64,000 nt of DNA from Acidovorax sp. SRB_14 (GCF_012932145.1 NZ_MWOK01000017.1:22307-86306), one strand, 5' to 3'. Counted from the first letter of the stretch, positions 10,247 through 19,207 are shown. Numbers and translations: made by a program. The notes: a model not told the origin generated them from the letters alone.

Positions 10247-11485
10247 TCAGGGATAAAAAGCCAGCACCCGGTAGCCGGCGATGCGCGCATTGCCCAGGGC
10301 CACATGCACCTGCAGACTCGCACTCCAGTCGCCCAGGGCGGGCAGTACGGGCGGCGCGCCCAAGTCCTGGGGCAGCAGCACCCGCCGCAGCACTGGCTGG
10401 TCTTGTGCATCGGTGAGCGTCAGCTCCACGGCCGGCATGGCGAGCACCAGATGGGAACGGTTCTTGAGCGCCAGCGAAAACTGGTAGCTTTCGCCGCGCA
10501 GTTTGTTGAAGGACGAGCTGTCGACCACCACGGACGCTATCTGCCGATGCGCCTCGACGCGGCACCGCAGTGGTGCGCACAAGCCCTGAAGGAACGGACG
10601 CCACTGGGGCCGGGCCGCAGCGATGGCATCGCGCTGCTGCACCACCACCTGCAGCACCAGCGCGCACAGCAGGGCCACGCCCGCCAGGCCCAGTGTCACA
10701 CGCACAGCGGGCCGGCGCCAGAAGGCCTTGCGGCGCGCCATGCGCACAAAGGATGGCTCGGCGCTCGCGCTCGCGCCCTCGGTGGGCATGGGTTCGGCTG
10801 CGCCGGGCACCTCATCGCCAGCGGCCAGCGGTTCGTCCTCCGGCGCGTGCAGGGCCTGTGGCGCATCGTGCAGGGCCGCCGGCTCCCGGACCGAGTCCAG
10901 CCGCGTCTCCGCTTCCGGCAGCCCATCCCCAAGGCCTCCGACCTCTGGCTCTGGCTCTAAGACGGGTTCGGCATCGCCCCGCAGCGATGGGATATCGGGC
11001 TCCTCCAGCGGCGCCGTCGGAAGTTCGTACCCTGCCGGTGGCAAGGGCTCCGGTGCGCACTCCGCGCTGTCCTCCGGTCGCATGTCCCCTGCCCCGGCTG
11101 CCGGGAGAGGCAAGGCGCTGGCCGGCGCCGGCGGCATGGTCCACGCAAACGGGGTGGCCCATGCAGCCGGCGCATTCCCTCCCGGGGGTACAGCGGCAGC
11201 GGCAGGAGCGGCCGCGAAAGCAGGCACGTCGGGCCCAGGCCCCCGTGCAGAACCCCACACGCGTGGCGGCTCGACGGAGGGCGCCGCGGGCTGCGGCGGC
11301 GGTGGCTGGCGGTCCAGTGGCACATCGGGCATCAGTGCCGGGGCAGGCACCGGCTGCAGATGCTCAGACGCATCGAACACCTGCTGGCAATGCCCACAGC
11401 GCACCCACCCGTCGGAAATGCGGAGCTGGTCCGCGACGACCTTGAAAAGGGTCGCGCAGGACGGACAACGGGTGATCTGGCTCAT
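10247..11485 (-). CDS. Zinc-ribbon DUF3426 membrane protein
   Basis: The 412-residue product begins with a zinc ribbon, CPSCATLFKV then CGHCQQVF, giving two CxxC pairs within the first 35 residues. A long Pro/Ala/Glu-rich disordered region of about 220 residues follows, then one membrane segment (VTLGLAGVALLCALVLQVVV) and a C-terminal DUF3426-type domain of about 150 residues (RVEAHRQIASVVVDSSSFNK). The start is the ATG directly before SQITRCPSC. The open frame continues upstream only through antisense prmA sequence. The molecular role is unknown. The position behind prmA is common in beta-proteobacteria as far as I know. Confidence 0.85.
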   Translation of the reverse strand: MSQITRCPSCATLFKVVADQLRISDGWVRCGHCQQVFDASEHLQPVPAPALMPDVPLDRQPPPPQPAAPSVEPPRVWGSARGPGPDVPAFAAAPAAAAVPPGGNAPAAWATPFAWTMPPAPASALPLPAAGAGDMRPEDSAECAPEPLPPAGYELPTAPLEEPDIPSLRGDAEPVLEPEPEVGGLGDGLPEAETRLDSVREPAALHDAPQALHAPEDEPLAAGDEVPGAAEPMPTEGASASAEPSFVRMARRKAFWRRPAVRVTLGLAGVALLCALVLQVVVQQRDAIAAARPQWRPFLQGLCAPLRCRVEAHRQIASVVVDSSSFNKLRGESYQFSLALKNRSHLVLAMPAVELTLTDAQDQPVLRRVLLPQDLGAPPVLPALGDWSASLQVHVALGNARIAGYRVLAFYP

Positions 11486-11531
11486 CGGCTGGGGATTGTA
11501 GGGGGCCGCGGTGCACGCCCCTCGCTGCGCA

Positions 11532-12422
11532 TCAGCGCGAAGCCACCATGAGGATCCAGCCGTCCTCGCTGTCTGCCACGGAGAGCGCGAGCCAAGGGGC
11601 ATAGGCATCTTGGAGTTCCTGTGCCTGTCGCTCCAGAATGCCGGCCAGCACCAGACTGCCGCCCGGTGCGACATGGGCACACAGCAGCGGCGCCAACACC
11701 TTGAGCGGTGTCGCCAGGATGTTGGCCAGCACGGTCTGGTAGGTGCCGGAGGCCTGGTCCGGCAGGCCCGCACGCAACTGGACGCCATTGGCCTGTGAGT
11801 TGTAGGCGGTGGACTCGACGGCCGCAGGATCGATATCGACGGCATCGATGTCGGTGGCGCCAAACTTGGCAGCGCCAATGGCCAAAATGCCCGAGCCGCA
11901 GCCGTAGTCAAGCACGCGGCCCAGTCCTGGCGTCGCCACCCCCTGGCGCGCGATCCAACGCAGGCACATGCGTGTTGTCGGGTGCGTCCCGGTCCCAAAC
12001 GCCAGTCCCGGGTCCAACCGGATCGTGCGTGTGGCCTGCGCGGGCGGCTCATGCCAGGTTGGCACAATCCAGAAATCGGGCGTGATGTCCACGGGCGCGA
12101 ACTGCGACTGCGTCAGCCGCACCCAGTCCTGGTCGGGCACCGCCGCCACGCCCAGCGCATGGCAGCCGGCAAAAAAATCCTGCGCCACCAACAATGCCAG
12201 CGCCTCGCGCGCCGCCGCCTCCTGCGCGAACAGGGCCACCACGCGGCTGCGCTGCCATCCATCCTTGGGCGGCGGCATGCCGGGCTCGCCAAACAGCGCT
12301 TGCTCGGCGTCGGTCTGCGCATCGGCGTCCTCCACTGAAACGCTCAGGGCATCGAGGGCGTCGAGCGCCTCGCTCACCGTTTCGACCCGGTCTTCCGGGC
12401 ACATCAGGCTCAATTCATACAT
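11532..12422 (-). CDS. prmA: Ribosomal protein L11 methyltransferase
   Basis: PrmA trimethylates ribosomal protein L11 with S-adenosylmethionine. The 296-residue protein has the expected N-terminal L11-recognition domain and a Rossmann methyltransferase domain. SAM motif I is VLDYGCGSGILAIGAAKFGA, preceded by DPGLAFGTGTHPTT, and the catalytic-site LANILATPLKVLAP follows. The start MYELSLMCPED is supported by GAGGAGG about nine bases upstream on the minus strand. It sits 85 bp after accC and 46 bp before the zinc-ribbon gene, in the same orientation, so all are probably on one transcript. Confidence 0.95.
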   Translation of the reverse strand: MYELSLMCPEDRVETVSEALDALDALSVSVEDADAQTDAEQALFGEPGMPPPKDGWQRSRVVALFAQEAAAREALALLVAQDFFAGCHALGVAAVPDQDWVRLTQSQFAPVDITPDFWIVPTWHEPPAQATRTIRLDPGLAFGTGTHPTTRMCLRWIARQGVATPGLGRVLDYGCGSGILAIGAAKFGATDIDAVDIDPAAVESTAYNSQANGVQLRAGLPDQASGTYQTVLANILATPLKVLAPLLCAHVAPGGSLVLAGILERQAQELQDAYAPWLALSVADSEDGWILMVASR

Positions 12423-12507
12423 GGCATCGCGCCTCCTCTGCGGCAAAGAAAAAGCGGACCCGCACCGCTGAAGAGGGCGTGGGTCCGCGGGCAAGAGCTG
12501 GCGGAAA

Positions 12508-13857
12508 TCAGCGCTGGCGCTGCGACAGCCACTCTTCCAGGTAGTGGATGTTGGTGCCACCGGCCATGAACTTGGCGTCCACCATCAGCTCGCGGTGCAG
12601 CGGCACGTTGGTGTTGATGCCTTCGATCACGGTCTCGGACAGCGCGGTGCGCATGCGCGCAAGGGCCTGCTCGCGCGTGTCGCCGTGCACGATGAGCTTT
12701 CCGATCATGGAGTCGTAGTTCGGCGGCACGTAGTAGTTCGTGTAGACATGCGAGTCCACGCGCACACCGGGCCCGCCGGGTGCGTGCCAGGCGGTGATGC
12801 GCCCTGGCGAAGGAATGAACTTGTAGGGGTCTTCGGCGTTGATGCGGCACTCGATGGCATGGCCGCGCACCTCGATCTGGCGCTGCGTGAAAGGCAGCTT
12901 CTCACCGGCGGCCACCATGATCTGCGTGCGCACCACGTCCACGCCCGTGATCCACTCGGTCACCGGGTGCTCGACCTGCACGCGCGTGTTCATCTCGATG
13001 AAATAGAACTCGCCGTTCTCGTAGAGGAACTCGAAGGTGCCCGCACCGCGGTAGCCGATCTTCTTGCAGGCCGTGACGCAGCGCTCGCCGATGCGCTCGA
13101 TGAGCTTGCGCGGAATGCCGGGCGCCGGCGCTTCCTCGATCACCTTCTGGTGGCGCCGCTGCATGGAGCAGTCGCGCTCGCCGAGGTAGACCGCGTTGCG
13201 GTGCTTGTCGGCCAGGATCTGGATTTCAATGTGGCGCGGGTTCTGCAGGAATTTTTCCATGTAGACCGCCGGATTGCCAAACGCGGCACCGGCCTCGGCC
13301 TTGGTCATCTGCACGGCATTGACCAGGGCGGCCTCGGTGTGCACCACGCGCATACCACGGCCGCCACCGCCGCCGGCCGCCTTGATGATGACCGGGTAGC
13401 CCACGGCTTTGGCGATGCGGCGGATCTGCACCGGATCGTCGGGCAGTTCGCCGTCCGACCCCGGCACGCAGGGCACGCCCGCGCGGATCATGGCCTGCTT
13501 GGCCGACACCTTGTCGCCCATCATGCGGATGTTTTCGGGCGTGGGGCCGATAAACTGGAAGCCGCTCTTTTCCACCCGCTCGGCAAAGTCCGCGTTCTCG
13601 CTCAAGAAGCCGTATCCAGGGTGGATGGCCTCGGCATCGGTCACCTCGGCGGCCGAGATGATGGCCGGCATGTTGAGGTACGACAGCGGCGACGGCGCAG
13701 GACCGATGCACACGGCTTCTTCAGCCAGCTTGATGTATTTGGCATCGCGGTCCGCCTCGGAATAGACCATCACCGCCTTGATGCCCAGTTCATGGCAGGC
13801 GCGCTGGATCCGCAGGGCGATTTCGCCGCGGTTGGCAACAAGTATCTTTTTAAACAT
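12508..13857 (-). CDS. accC: Acetyl-CoA carboxylase, biotin carboxylase subunit
   Basis: AccC carboxylates the biotin carried by AccB using ATP and bicarbonate, the first half-reaction of fatty acid synthesis. The length of 449 residues is typical of the family. N-terminal [17 protein letters not shown], the glycine-rich ATP-grasp loop [12 protein letters not shown] and the signature [16 protein letters not shown] are all present. It follows accB by 116 bp on the same strand, the classical accBC arrangement. Confidence 0.98.
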   Translation of the reverse strand: MFKKILVANRGEIALRIQRACHELGIKAVMVYSEADRDAKYIKLAEEAVCIGPAPSPLSYLNMPAIISAAEVTDAEAIHPGYGFLSENADFAERVEKSGFQFIGPTPENIRMMGDKVSAKQAMIRAGVPCVPGSDGELPDDPVQIRRIAKAVGYPVIIKAAGGGGGRGMRVVHTEAALVNAVQMTKAEAGAAFGNPAVYMEKFLQNPRHIEIQILADKHRNAVYLGERDCSMQRRHQKVIEEAPAPGIPRKLIERIGERCVTACKKIGYRGAGTFEFLYENGEFYFIEMNTRVQVEHPVTEWITGVDVVRTQIMVAAGEKLPFTQRQIEVRGHAIECRINAEDPYKFIPSPGRITAWHAPGGPGVRVDSHVYTNYYVPPNYDSMIGKLIVHGDTREQALARMRTALSETVIEGINTNVPLHRELMVDAKFMAGGTNIHYLEEWLSQRQR

Positions 13858-13973
13858 GGGCTGTCCCGCGGCTCATCGCCCGCACGCTGGCACGTGCCAG
13901 TGCAATCTGCTTCGCCTTGCCTGCGGCAAGAACACCGCGGTTCGCAACAAGAATCTTCGTGACCATACCGTGC

Positions 13974-14423
13974 TTACTCGATCACAAACAGCGGCTGGCC
14001 GTATTCGACGGCTTGGCCGTTTTCGCCGAGGATGCGCGTGATGGTGCCCGACTTGTCGGCCTCGATCTCGTTGAGGATCTTCATCGCCTCGATGATGCAG
14101 ATGGTCTCGCCTTCCTTGACCACACTGCCCACTTCCACGAACGATTTAGCGCCGGGGCTCGACGCACGGTAGAACGTGCCCACCATGGGCGACTTGACCA
14201 CATGGCCTGTGGGCGCAGCGGCCGCGGGGGCGGGCAATTCGGCGACTGGCGCGGCGGCGGGCGCGGCAGCTGGTGCCACCACAGGTGCGGGCACATACTG
14301 CTGCACCACCGTGCCGCCGCTCTTGACAATGCGCACCTTGCCCTCTGCCTCGGTGATTTCGAGTTCGGACACATTCGACTCGGATACGAGGTCAATGAGG
14401 GTTTTGAGTTTTCGCAAATCCAT
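13974..14423 (-). CDS. accB: Biotin carboxyl carrier protein of acetyl-CoA carboxylase
   Basis: AccB carries the biotin that shuttles carboxyl groups from AccC to the carboxyltransferase. The product has 149 residues: an N-terminal helix region ([17 protein letters not shown]), an Ala/Pro linker at about residues 45-72, and a biotinyl domain with [12 protein letters not shown] in which Lys115 is the biotinylated residue. A Shine-Dalgarno-like TTGGAG precedes the ATG. It is the first gene of the accB-accC-prmA run. Confidence 0.97.
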   Translation of the reverse strand: MDLRKLKTLIDLVSESNVSELEITEAEGKVRIVKSGGTVVQQYVPAPVVAPAAAPAAAPVAELPAPAAAAPTGHVVKSPMVGTFYRASSPGAKSFVEVGSVVKEGETICIIEAMKILNEIEADKSGTITRILGENGQAVEYGQPLFVIE

Positions 14424-14456
14424 GGGGACTCCAACGGCTAAAAATCTGAACAGGGC

Positions 14457-14477
14457 GCGAATTTACTCCAAATTCGC
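14457..14477. promoter_or_regulatory. Palindrome in the accB 5' region
   Basis: GCGAATTT (14457-14464) and AAATTCGC (14470-14477) form a perfect 8 bp inverted repeat separated by five bases, 34 bp upstream of the accB start. It could be an operator for an acc regulator or an RNA hairpin in the leader. Nothing in the window identifies the binding protein. Confidence 0.4.
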
Positions 14478-14558
14478 CCTATTACAGCCTTCTCAACACA
14501 TTTTTGATTAAAAGAGGCGATTGCCCAATCGCATTCGGACTCGGCAGATGGCACAGCC

Positions 14559-15140
14559 TCAACGCACGGCAGCCCACTGCTTCAGGTCTTGCGGCGTTAC
14601 CTGGCCCATTTTACGGTGCAGCACCTGCCCGCCAGCGCCGAACACGACGGTGAATGGCAGGCCGCCCGTCAGGTTGCCCAGCGCGCGCGACAGGTCGGTG
14701 CCGCCCAGGCCCGCCATTCCTACCGGAAAATCGAGCGGCAGGCGGCCCAGAAACGTGCGCACCGCCGAAGGCTGGTCCACGGCCAGCCCCAGCACCTGCC
14801 AGCCGCGGGCGGCGTTGTCCCGGAAAAATGCGTTCAGCATCGGCAGCTCGGCAATGCACGGCGGGCACCAGGTGGCCCAGAAGTTCAGCAGCAAAGGCTT
14901 GCCGCGGAACGACTGCATAGCCAGTGCTGCACCATCGGGGGTGGTGAAAGCCTCGCCCCACAGCGCCTGCTGCGCACCGGGGTCGACCGCATGGGGCTGG
15001 AATTTCCACCACGCCCCACCGGCGCCCCCCAGGCCTGCGGCGGCGGCCACACAGGCATACAGCAGCCGGCGACGCCGCACGCCGACCACATCTTGGTCGG
15101 ACGGAGGTCCGGAAAGGGAGGGGAAAGGGGTTTCGCTCAC
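14559..15140 (-). CDS. TlpA-like thiol:disulfide oxidoreductase
   Basis: This is a membrane-anchored thioredoxin-fold protein of 193 residues. An N-terminal transmembrane segment (LLYACVAAAAGLGGAGGAWW, about residues 26-45) exports the redox domain to the periplasm. The active site is WATWCPPCIAELP, followed by the cis-Pro region GLPFTVVF. Relatives reduce apocytochromes or protect exported thiols, but the target is not evident here. The start is a GTG that overlaps the TGA of the upstream gene (GTGA), so the two are translationally coupled. Confidence 0.88.
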   Translation of the reverse strand: MSETPFPSLSGPPSDQDVVGVRRRRLLYACVAAAAGLGGAGGAWWKFQPHAVDPGAQQALWGEAFTTPDGAALAMQSFRGKPLLLNFWATWCPPCIAELPMLNAFFRDNAARGWQVLGLAVDQPSAVRTFLGRLPLDFPVGMAGLGGTDLSRALGNLTGGLPFTVVFGAGGQVLHRKMGQVTPQDLKQWAAVR

Positions 15141-15733
15141 AAGTTGGGCTCCAATAAAAGCCGGCGCACCGCGGCCAGGTCGCCGCGCGGCGTGCGCCCG
15201 CGCGCGTCGGGCCGCAAGGCCCCGCGCAGGTCGTCCAGGTCGTAGATGAGCAGGTGCACCCCGACCACCGTTTTCAGTTCGGGAACGGGGCTGCCCACAC
15301 TCAATGCTTCCACGGATTTGCCGTGCAAGCCGGACAGGGTTTGCGGCTCGTAGTCGATGCCGTGGTCGATCAGCGCAATCTCGGCCGATTTGCAGTCATC
15401 GCAGAACAACTGCAGATAAATATCTGACAAACGCGTGGCCGTGCCGTGCCAGACCGCCCCGCCCAGGTGCGGGCGAAACGCGGCCATGCGCTCCATCCAG
15501 ACCAGCGCCAGGCGCCGCAGCGCGAGCAGCTCGCTGGGCTGGGTGTCGGCACAGAACAGCGCGATGTGCTCGCGCACCGCATCTTCCACCTGCTCGTTGT
15601 CGGGCAGCGCCGTGCGGGCGGGCAGCGCGAGCTGCTTGAGGGCGCGCCGCTTGGCGGGGCCGTATTCGAGGCCCTCCTCGACCACCAGGCTGGCGGCCGC
15701 ACGGGCGATTTCGGAGGCGATGGACGTGTTCAT
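15137..15733 (-). CDS. Conserved hypothetical protein upstream of the TlpA-like gene
   Basis: I do not recognise the family with certainty. The 198-residue product is soluble, with a helical N-terminal half (EIARAAASLVVEEGLEYGPAKRR) and a mixed alpha/beta C-terminus containing a Cys pair (LFCDDCKSAEI) and DHGIDYEP. It has no signal peptide or transmembrane segment. The start MNTSIASEI is the last ATG compatible with the divergent mpl promoter region. The gene overlaps the downstream thioredoxin gene. A nucleotidyltransferase-like role is possible but I cannot show a catalytic motif. Confidence 0.7.
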   Translation of the reverse strand: MNTSIASEIARAAASLVVEEGLEYGPAKRRALKQLALPARTALPDNEQVEDAVREHIALFCADTQPSELLALRRLALVWMERMAAFRPHLGGAVWHGTATRLSDIYLQLFCDDCKSAEIALIDHGIDYEPQTLSGLHGKSVEALSVGSPVPELKTVVGVHLLIYDLDDLRGALRPDARGRTPRGDLAAVRRLLLEPNL

Positions 15734-15851
15734 GGCAAGGCTTTCAGCACCGCATTGTGCCGCCCAGCCTCCCCACATCCTGCCCCAAGCGCCCAACGGC
15801 CCTGCGCCGTGCAGGCCCTTGGCCCGACGGGCGGCGGCGGCATTACTCCCG

Positions 15852-15905
15852 TTTTCATAGCTGCCAACGCTGACCAGAAGAGCGCTGGAGGCCATTTTTG
15901 CCAAA
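15852..15905 (+). repeat. Dispersed palindromic element (copy upstream of mpl)
   Basis: CATAGCTGCCAACGCTGACC, a short spacer and AGCGCTGGAGGCCATTTTTG match the family described under the copies at 31757 and 57612, with the same AGCTGYCARCGC left half and GCGCTRGAGGCC right half. It ends five bases before the -10-like TAGAAT of mpl, so it supplies the DNA where a -35 would be. Confidence 0.7.
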
Positions 15906-15909
15906 ACCT

Positions 15910-15923
15910 TAGAATCGGCACCC
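15910..15923 (+). promoter_or_regulatory. -10-like hexamer abutting the mpl start codon
   Basis: TAGAAT at 15910-15915 lies exactly eight bases before the mpl ATG and there is no Shine-Dalgarno sequence. A transcript from this box would begin at or next to the ATG, so mpl is probably translated from a leaderless or near-leaderless mRNA. No good -35 is visible. Confidence 0.5.
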
Positions 15924-17348
15924 ATGCATATACACATCCTGGGCATTTGCGGTACGTTCATGGGGGGCTTGGCGGCGCTGGCGCGCGAGGCTGGGCACAA
16001 GGTCACGGGCTGCGACGCCGGGGTGTACCCGCCGATGAGCGACCAGCTGCGCGCCCTCGGCATCGACCTGGTCGAGGGCTTTGGCGCCGAACAGATGGCG
16101 CTGGCCCCCGACATGTTCGTCATTGGCAACGTCGTCAGCCGCGCGCGCCTGCCCGATGGCAGCGCCAAATTCCCGCTCATGGATGCCATCCTCGACGCGG
16201 GCGTCCCCTACACCAGCGGACCGCAGTGGCTGGCCGAACACGTGCTGCAGGGTCGCCATGTGCTGGCCGTGGCCGGCACGCACGGCAAGACCACGACGAC
16301 CTCCATGCTGGCCTGGATCCTCGAATCCGCCGGACTGCAGCCGGGCTTCCTGGTGGGCGGCGTGCCGCTGAACTTCGGCCTGTCGGCGCGCCTGGGTGCT
16401 CCAGTGCGCCCGGTGGCGGGCGCCGGGCCGGCCGCCACGGCCCCGCTGTTCGTGATCGAGGCCGACGAATACGACACGGCGTTTTTCGACAAGCGCAGCA
16501 AGTTCGTGCACTACCGCCCGCGCACCGCGGTGCTGAACAACCTCGAGTTCGACCACGCCGACATCTTTGACGATCTTGCCGCCATCGAGCGCCAATTCCA
16601 CCATTTGGTGCGCACCGTGCCGCCCACGGGCTGCGTCGTGGTCAATGGTCTCGAAGAGAGCCTGGCGCGCGTGCTGCACGCGGGCTGCTGGAGCAGCGTG
16701 CGCAGTTTTGGCGCGGCGGTGAGCGACTTCAGCGCGCAAGGCGAACCCCACGCCTTCGATGTGCTGCTGCGTGGCGAGCGCGTGGCACACGTCGAGTGGG
16801 CGCTGACCGGCGTGCACAACCAGCTCAACGCGCTGGCGGCCATCGCCGCGGCCCACCATGTGGGCGTGGCGCCGGCCCAGGCGGCAGCTGCGCTGGCCAC
16901 GTTCCAGAACGTGCGCCGGCGCATGGAGCTGCGCGGCACGGTGCAGGGCACCACGGTCTACGACGATTTCGCGCACCACCCCACGGCCATCCGCACCACA
17001 CTCGACGGCCTGCGCCGCAGCCTGGGCCCCGCGGCGCGCATCCTCGCGGTGTTCGAACCGCGCAGCAACACCATGAAGCTGGGCGCGGTGAAGGCGCAGC
17101 TGCCCTGGGCCCTGGAGGCGGCGGACCTGGCGTTCTGCCACACGGCGGGCCTGGACTGGGACGCGGGCGAAGCGCTGCAAGCGCTGGGCGTGGGCCCCGG
17201 CCAGCGCGCCCAGGTCGCGCCCGACATGGACCAGCTGCTGCGCCAGGTCCTCGCGGCGGCGCAGCCGGGCGACCACATCGTGTGCATGAGCAATGGCGCG
17301 TTTGGCGGCATCCATGCGCGCCTGCTGGACGCACTGCAGTCGCGCTGA
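15924..17348 (+). CDS. mpl: UDP-MurNAc:L-Ala-gamma-D-Glu-meso-DAP ligase (murein peptide ligase)
   Basis: Mpl re-attaches the recycled tripeptide released by AmpD and LdcA-type enzymes to UDP-MurNAc, so it belongs to the same recycling route as ampD in this window. The 474 residues follow Mur-ligase architecture: an N-terminal Rossmann-like domain MHIHILGICGTFMGGLAALA, the ATP-binding loop [12 protein letters not shown], the central-domain motif VIEADEYDTAFFDKRSKF, typical of Mpl, and the C-terminal DDFAHHPTAIRTTL and FEPRSNTMKLG motifs. It is divergent from the unknown gene at 15137. Confidence 0.95.
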   Translation: MHIHILGICGTFMGGLAALAREAGHKVTGCDAGVYPPMSDQLRALGIDLVEGFGAEQMALAPDMFVIGNVVSRARLPDGSAKFPLMDAILDAGVPYTSGPQWLAEHVLQGRHVLAVAGTHGKTTTTSMLAWILESAGLQPGFLVGGVPLNFGLSARLGAPVRPVAGAGPAATAPLFVIEADEYDTAFFDKRSKFVHYRPRTAVLNNLEFDHADIFDDLAAIERQFHHLVRTVPPTGCVVVNGLEESLARVLHAGCWSSVRSFGAAVSDFSAQGEPHAFDVLLRGERVAHVEWALTGVHNQLNALAAIAAAHHVGVAPAQAAAALATFQNVRRRMELRGTVQGTTVYDDFAHHPTAIRTTLDGLRRSLGPAARILAVFEPRSNTMKLGAVKAQLPWALEAADLAFCHTAGLDWDAGEALQALGVGPGQRAQVAPDMDQLLRQVLAAAQPGDHIVCMSNGAFGGIHARLLDALQSR

Positions 17349-17412
17349 AGCGTGCTGTGCGGCGCGGCGGAAGCGCCCCAGGCGGCGCTGCCCCGCTTCC
17401 CGGCAGCCTCTT

Positions 17413-17470
17413 TGCTGCTATGGAAATAGAGCTGTCAGCGCAAGCAGGGAAAGCCCCAGAGCCCTATTCG
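17413..17470 (+). repeat. Dispersed palindromic element (copy after mpl)
   Basis: TGCTATGGAAATAG is followed by AGCTGTCAGCGC, a spacer and GCCCCAGAGCCCTATTCGAT. It keeps the GCTAY lead-in, the AGCTGTCAGCGC half and the AGAGSC-ATT tail of the family, while the right stem is eroded. It lies between the convergent mpl and the small gene at 17472. Confidence 0.65.
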
Positions 17471-17471
17471 A

Positions 17472-17783
17472 TCAATAACTGATGGCCATGGACGGCACGT
17501 CCACCCGCACGATGGGTTTGGCCAGGGCGGCCGTGGTGGCGCGCGCGAAGTCGGCCGACCACACCGGATCGGCCAGCAAGGGCGCACCGGCAGCGCGCGC
17601 CACGGTGAGCACCTTGTCGGCCAGCAGCACCTTGCCGCTGGCGCGCAGCGGCTCGCAATCGAGGCGCATGAACTGCTCGTCGAGCCAGCGGCGCCCTTCT
17701 TCGTTGGCCATGGGGGCCTTGCCCGACAGATCGACCCGGAACTCTTCGCGGGGCGACAGGGTGACAGAGACTTCGCTGTGCAT
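17472..17783 (-). CDS. Small conserved hypothetical protein downstream of aroG
   Basis: The 103-residue product is soluble with no recognisable catalytic motif (ANEEGRRWLDEQFMRLDCEP, then ADKVLTVARAAGAPLLADPV). It has no transmembrane segment or signal peptide. AAGGATG lies just upstream of the ATG at 17783. It begins 38 bp after the DAHP synthase stop on the same strand, so it is probably co-transcribed and under the same attenuator. I do not recognise the family. Confidence 0.7.
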   Translation of the reverse strand: MHSEVSVTLSPREEFRVDLSGKAPMANEEGRRWLDEQFMRLDCEPLRASGKVLLADKVLTVARAAGAPLLADPVWSADFARATTAALAKPIVRVDVPSMAISY

Positions 17784-17821
17784 GGTGCATCCTTGTTGGT
17801 GGGTGGGCTGGGTTTTTGAGC

Positions 17822-18958
17822 TTACACCGGCGCCGCGGCGCCCTCGCGCCGCGCCTGCACGGCGGCGGAGAGTTCGCCGAGCGTGTGCAGCGAATCCTCC
17901 CAGCCCAGGCAGGCGTCGGTGATGCTTTTGCCATAGGCCAGGGTGGCGGGCAGGTCCTTGCCGGGGGTGAACTTCTGCGCGCCTGCTCTCAGGTGGCTTT
18001 CGATCATCACGCCGAACACGCTGCGCGAACCGCCGGCGATCTGTGCAGCGATGTCGCGCGCCACCTCCTGCTGCTTTTCGTGCTGCTTGCTGCTGTTGGC
18101 GTGGCTGCAGTCGACCATCAGCGTGGCCGGCAGGTGGGCGGCGCCCAGGTCCTGGCAGGCAGCGGCGACACTGGCGGCGTCGTAGTTGGGCGCCTTGCCG
18201 CCGCGCAGGATGACGTGGCAGTCGGGGTTGCCATTGGTGTCCACGATGGCGACCTGGCCGTTCTTGTGCACCGACAGAAAGTGGTGGCTGCGGCTGGCCG
18301 ACTGGATGGCATCGGTGGCGATGCGGATGTTGCCATCGGTGCCGTTCTTGAAGCCGATCGGCGCCGACAGGCCCGAGGCCAGTTCGCGGTGCACCTGGCT
18401 TTCGGTGGTGCGCGCGCCGATGGCGCCCCAGCTGATGAGGTCGCCGATGTACTGGGGCGAGATCACGTCGAGGAACTCGCTGCCCGCGGGCACGCCCAGG
18501 CGGTTGATGTCGATGAGCAGCTGGCGCGCGATGCGCAGCCCCTCGTCGATGCGGTAGCTCTCGTCGAGGTAGGGGTCGTTGATGAGGCCCTTCCAGCCCA
18601 CCGTCGTGCGGGGCTTCTCGAAGTACACGCGCATCACGATTTCCAGCGTGTCGGCATATTGCGCACGCGCGGCCTGCAGGCGGCGCGCATAGTCCAGCGC
18701 GGCGGCAGGGTCGTGGATGGAGCAGGGGCCGATGACGACGAGCAGGCGGTCGTCGCTGCCCGCCATGATGTCGTGGATGCTCTTGCGGGTCTGGGTGATC
18801 AGCGTCTCCACCGGGGTCCCACAGATGGGGAAAAAGCGGATCAGATGCTCGGGAGGAGGCAACACAGTGATGTCCTTGATACGTTCGTCGTCGGTCTGGC
18901 TGGTTTTTTCGACGCTGCGGTACCAGGCATCGCTGGCGGGGGTGGCTTGGGTCGTCAT
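17822..18958 (-). CDS. aroG: 3-deoxy-7-phosphoheptulonate (DAHP) synthase, class I
   Basis: This enzyme condenses phosphoenolpyruvate and erythrose 4-phosphate, the first committed step to chorismate and the aromatic amino acids. The 378 residues match the AroF/G/H family (about 350) with a slightly longer N-terminus. PEP- and metal-site motifs are visible: VIGPCSIHDP, RVYFEKPRTTVGWKGLINDP, GARTTESQVHRELASGL, GFKNGTDG and MVDCSHANSSKQ. The feedback specificity cannot be assigned, so the symbol aroG is nominal. The ATG has AGAGGAAG upstream. The gene sits behind a leader peptide and terminator at 19022-19145, which predicts control by charging of aromatic-amino-acid tRNAs. Confidence 0.95.
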   Translation of the reverse strand: MTTQATPASDAWYRSVEKTSQTDDERIKDITVLPPPEHLIRFFPICGTPVETLITQTRKSIHDIMAGSDDRLLVVIGPCSIHDPAAALDYARRLQAARAQYADTLEIVMRVYFEKPRTTVGWKGLINDPYLDESYRIDEGLRIARQLLIDINRLGVPAGSEFLDVISPQYIGDLISWGAIGARTTESQVHRELASGLSAPIGFKNGTDGNIRIATDAIQSASRSHHFLSVHKNGQVAIVDTNGNPDCHVILRGGKAPNYDAASVAAACQDLGAAHLPATLMVDCSHANSSKQHEKQQEVARDIAAQIAGGSRSVFGVMIESHLRAGAQKFTPGKDLPATLAYGKSITDACLGWEDSLHTLGELSAAVQARREGAAAPV

Positions 18959-19021
18959 GACACGCTTCCTCTCGAGGGGGGTAAAAAAACAGAAGGTAAA
19001 AACAGAGGGTGAAAAACAAAA

Positions 19022-19052
19022 AAACCGCCGGGCTTTGCAGCGTCGGCGGTTT
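19022..19052 (-). terminator. Attenuator terminator in the DAHP synthase leader
   Basis: On the minus strand AAACCGCCG (19052-19044) pairs perfectly with CGGCGGTTT (19030-19022) around a 13-base loop. It is followed by T7-G-T5, giving a strong intrinsic terminator 64 bp before the aroG start. A GGCGG at 19097-19093, within the last codons of the leader peptide, is complementary to CCGCC in the 5' arm and is a candidate antiterminator partner. Confidence 0.85.
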
Positions 19053-19088
19053 ATGGGAAGGGTTCAGGTGCTTGCGCGCTGTGGCCTC

Positions 19089-19145
19089 TCATCCGCCAGG
19101 GACCGAGAAGTAAAACCAAAAATAAAAAGCGCTGTGCAGTGGCAT
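19089..19145 (-). CDS. Aromatic-rich leader peptide controlling DAHP synthase
   Basis: An 18-codon ORF reads MPLHSAFYFWFYFSVPGG. Residues 7-13 are seven consecutive aromatic residues (Phe-Tyr-Phe-Trp-Phe-Tyr-Phe). This composition, in front of a terminator and a DAHP synthase gene, is the hallmark of ribosome-mediated attenuation. Stalling at the aromatic codons when charged tRNA-Phe, -Tyr or -Trp is scarce would favour antitermination. No Shine-Dalgarno is visible. A -10-like TACATT lies seven bases before the ATG, so the message may be leaderless. The peptide itself is not expected to have another function. Confidence 0.85.
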   Translation of the reverse strand: MPLHSAFYFWFYFSVPGG

Positions 19146-19207
19146 GGCGGTCAATGTAGCACAGTCTTGCCGCAGTGCAGCAGCTGCAAATCGGCCGCGT
19201 CAGGTGT

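Noticed and set aside
12544..13962. 472-codon open frame antisense to accC
   Set aside because: It is a low-complexity His/Val/Gly product, a shadow of the biotin carboxylase codons.
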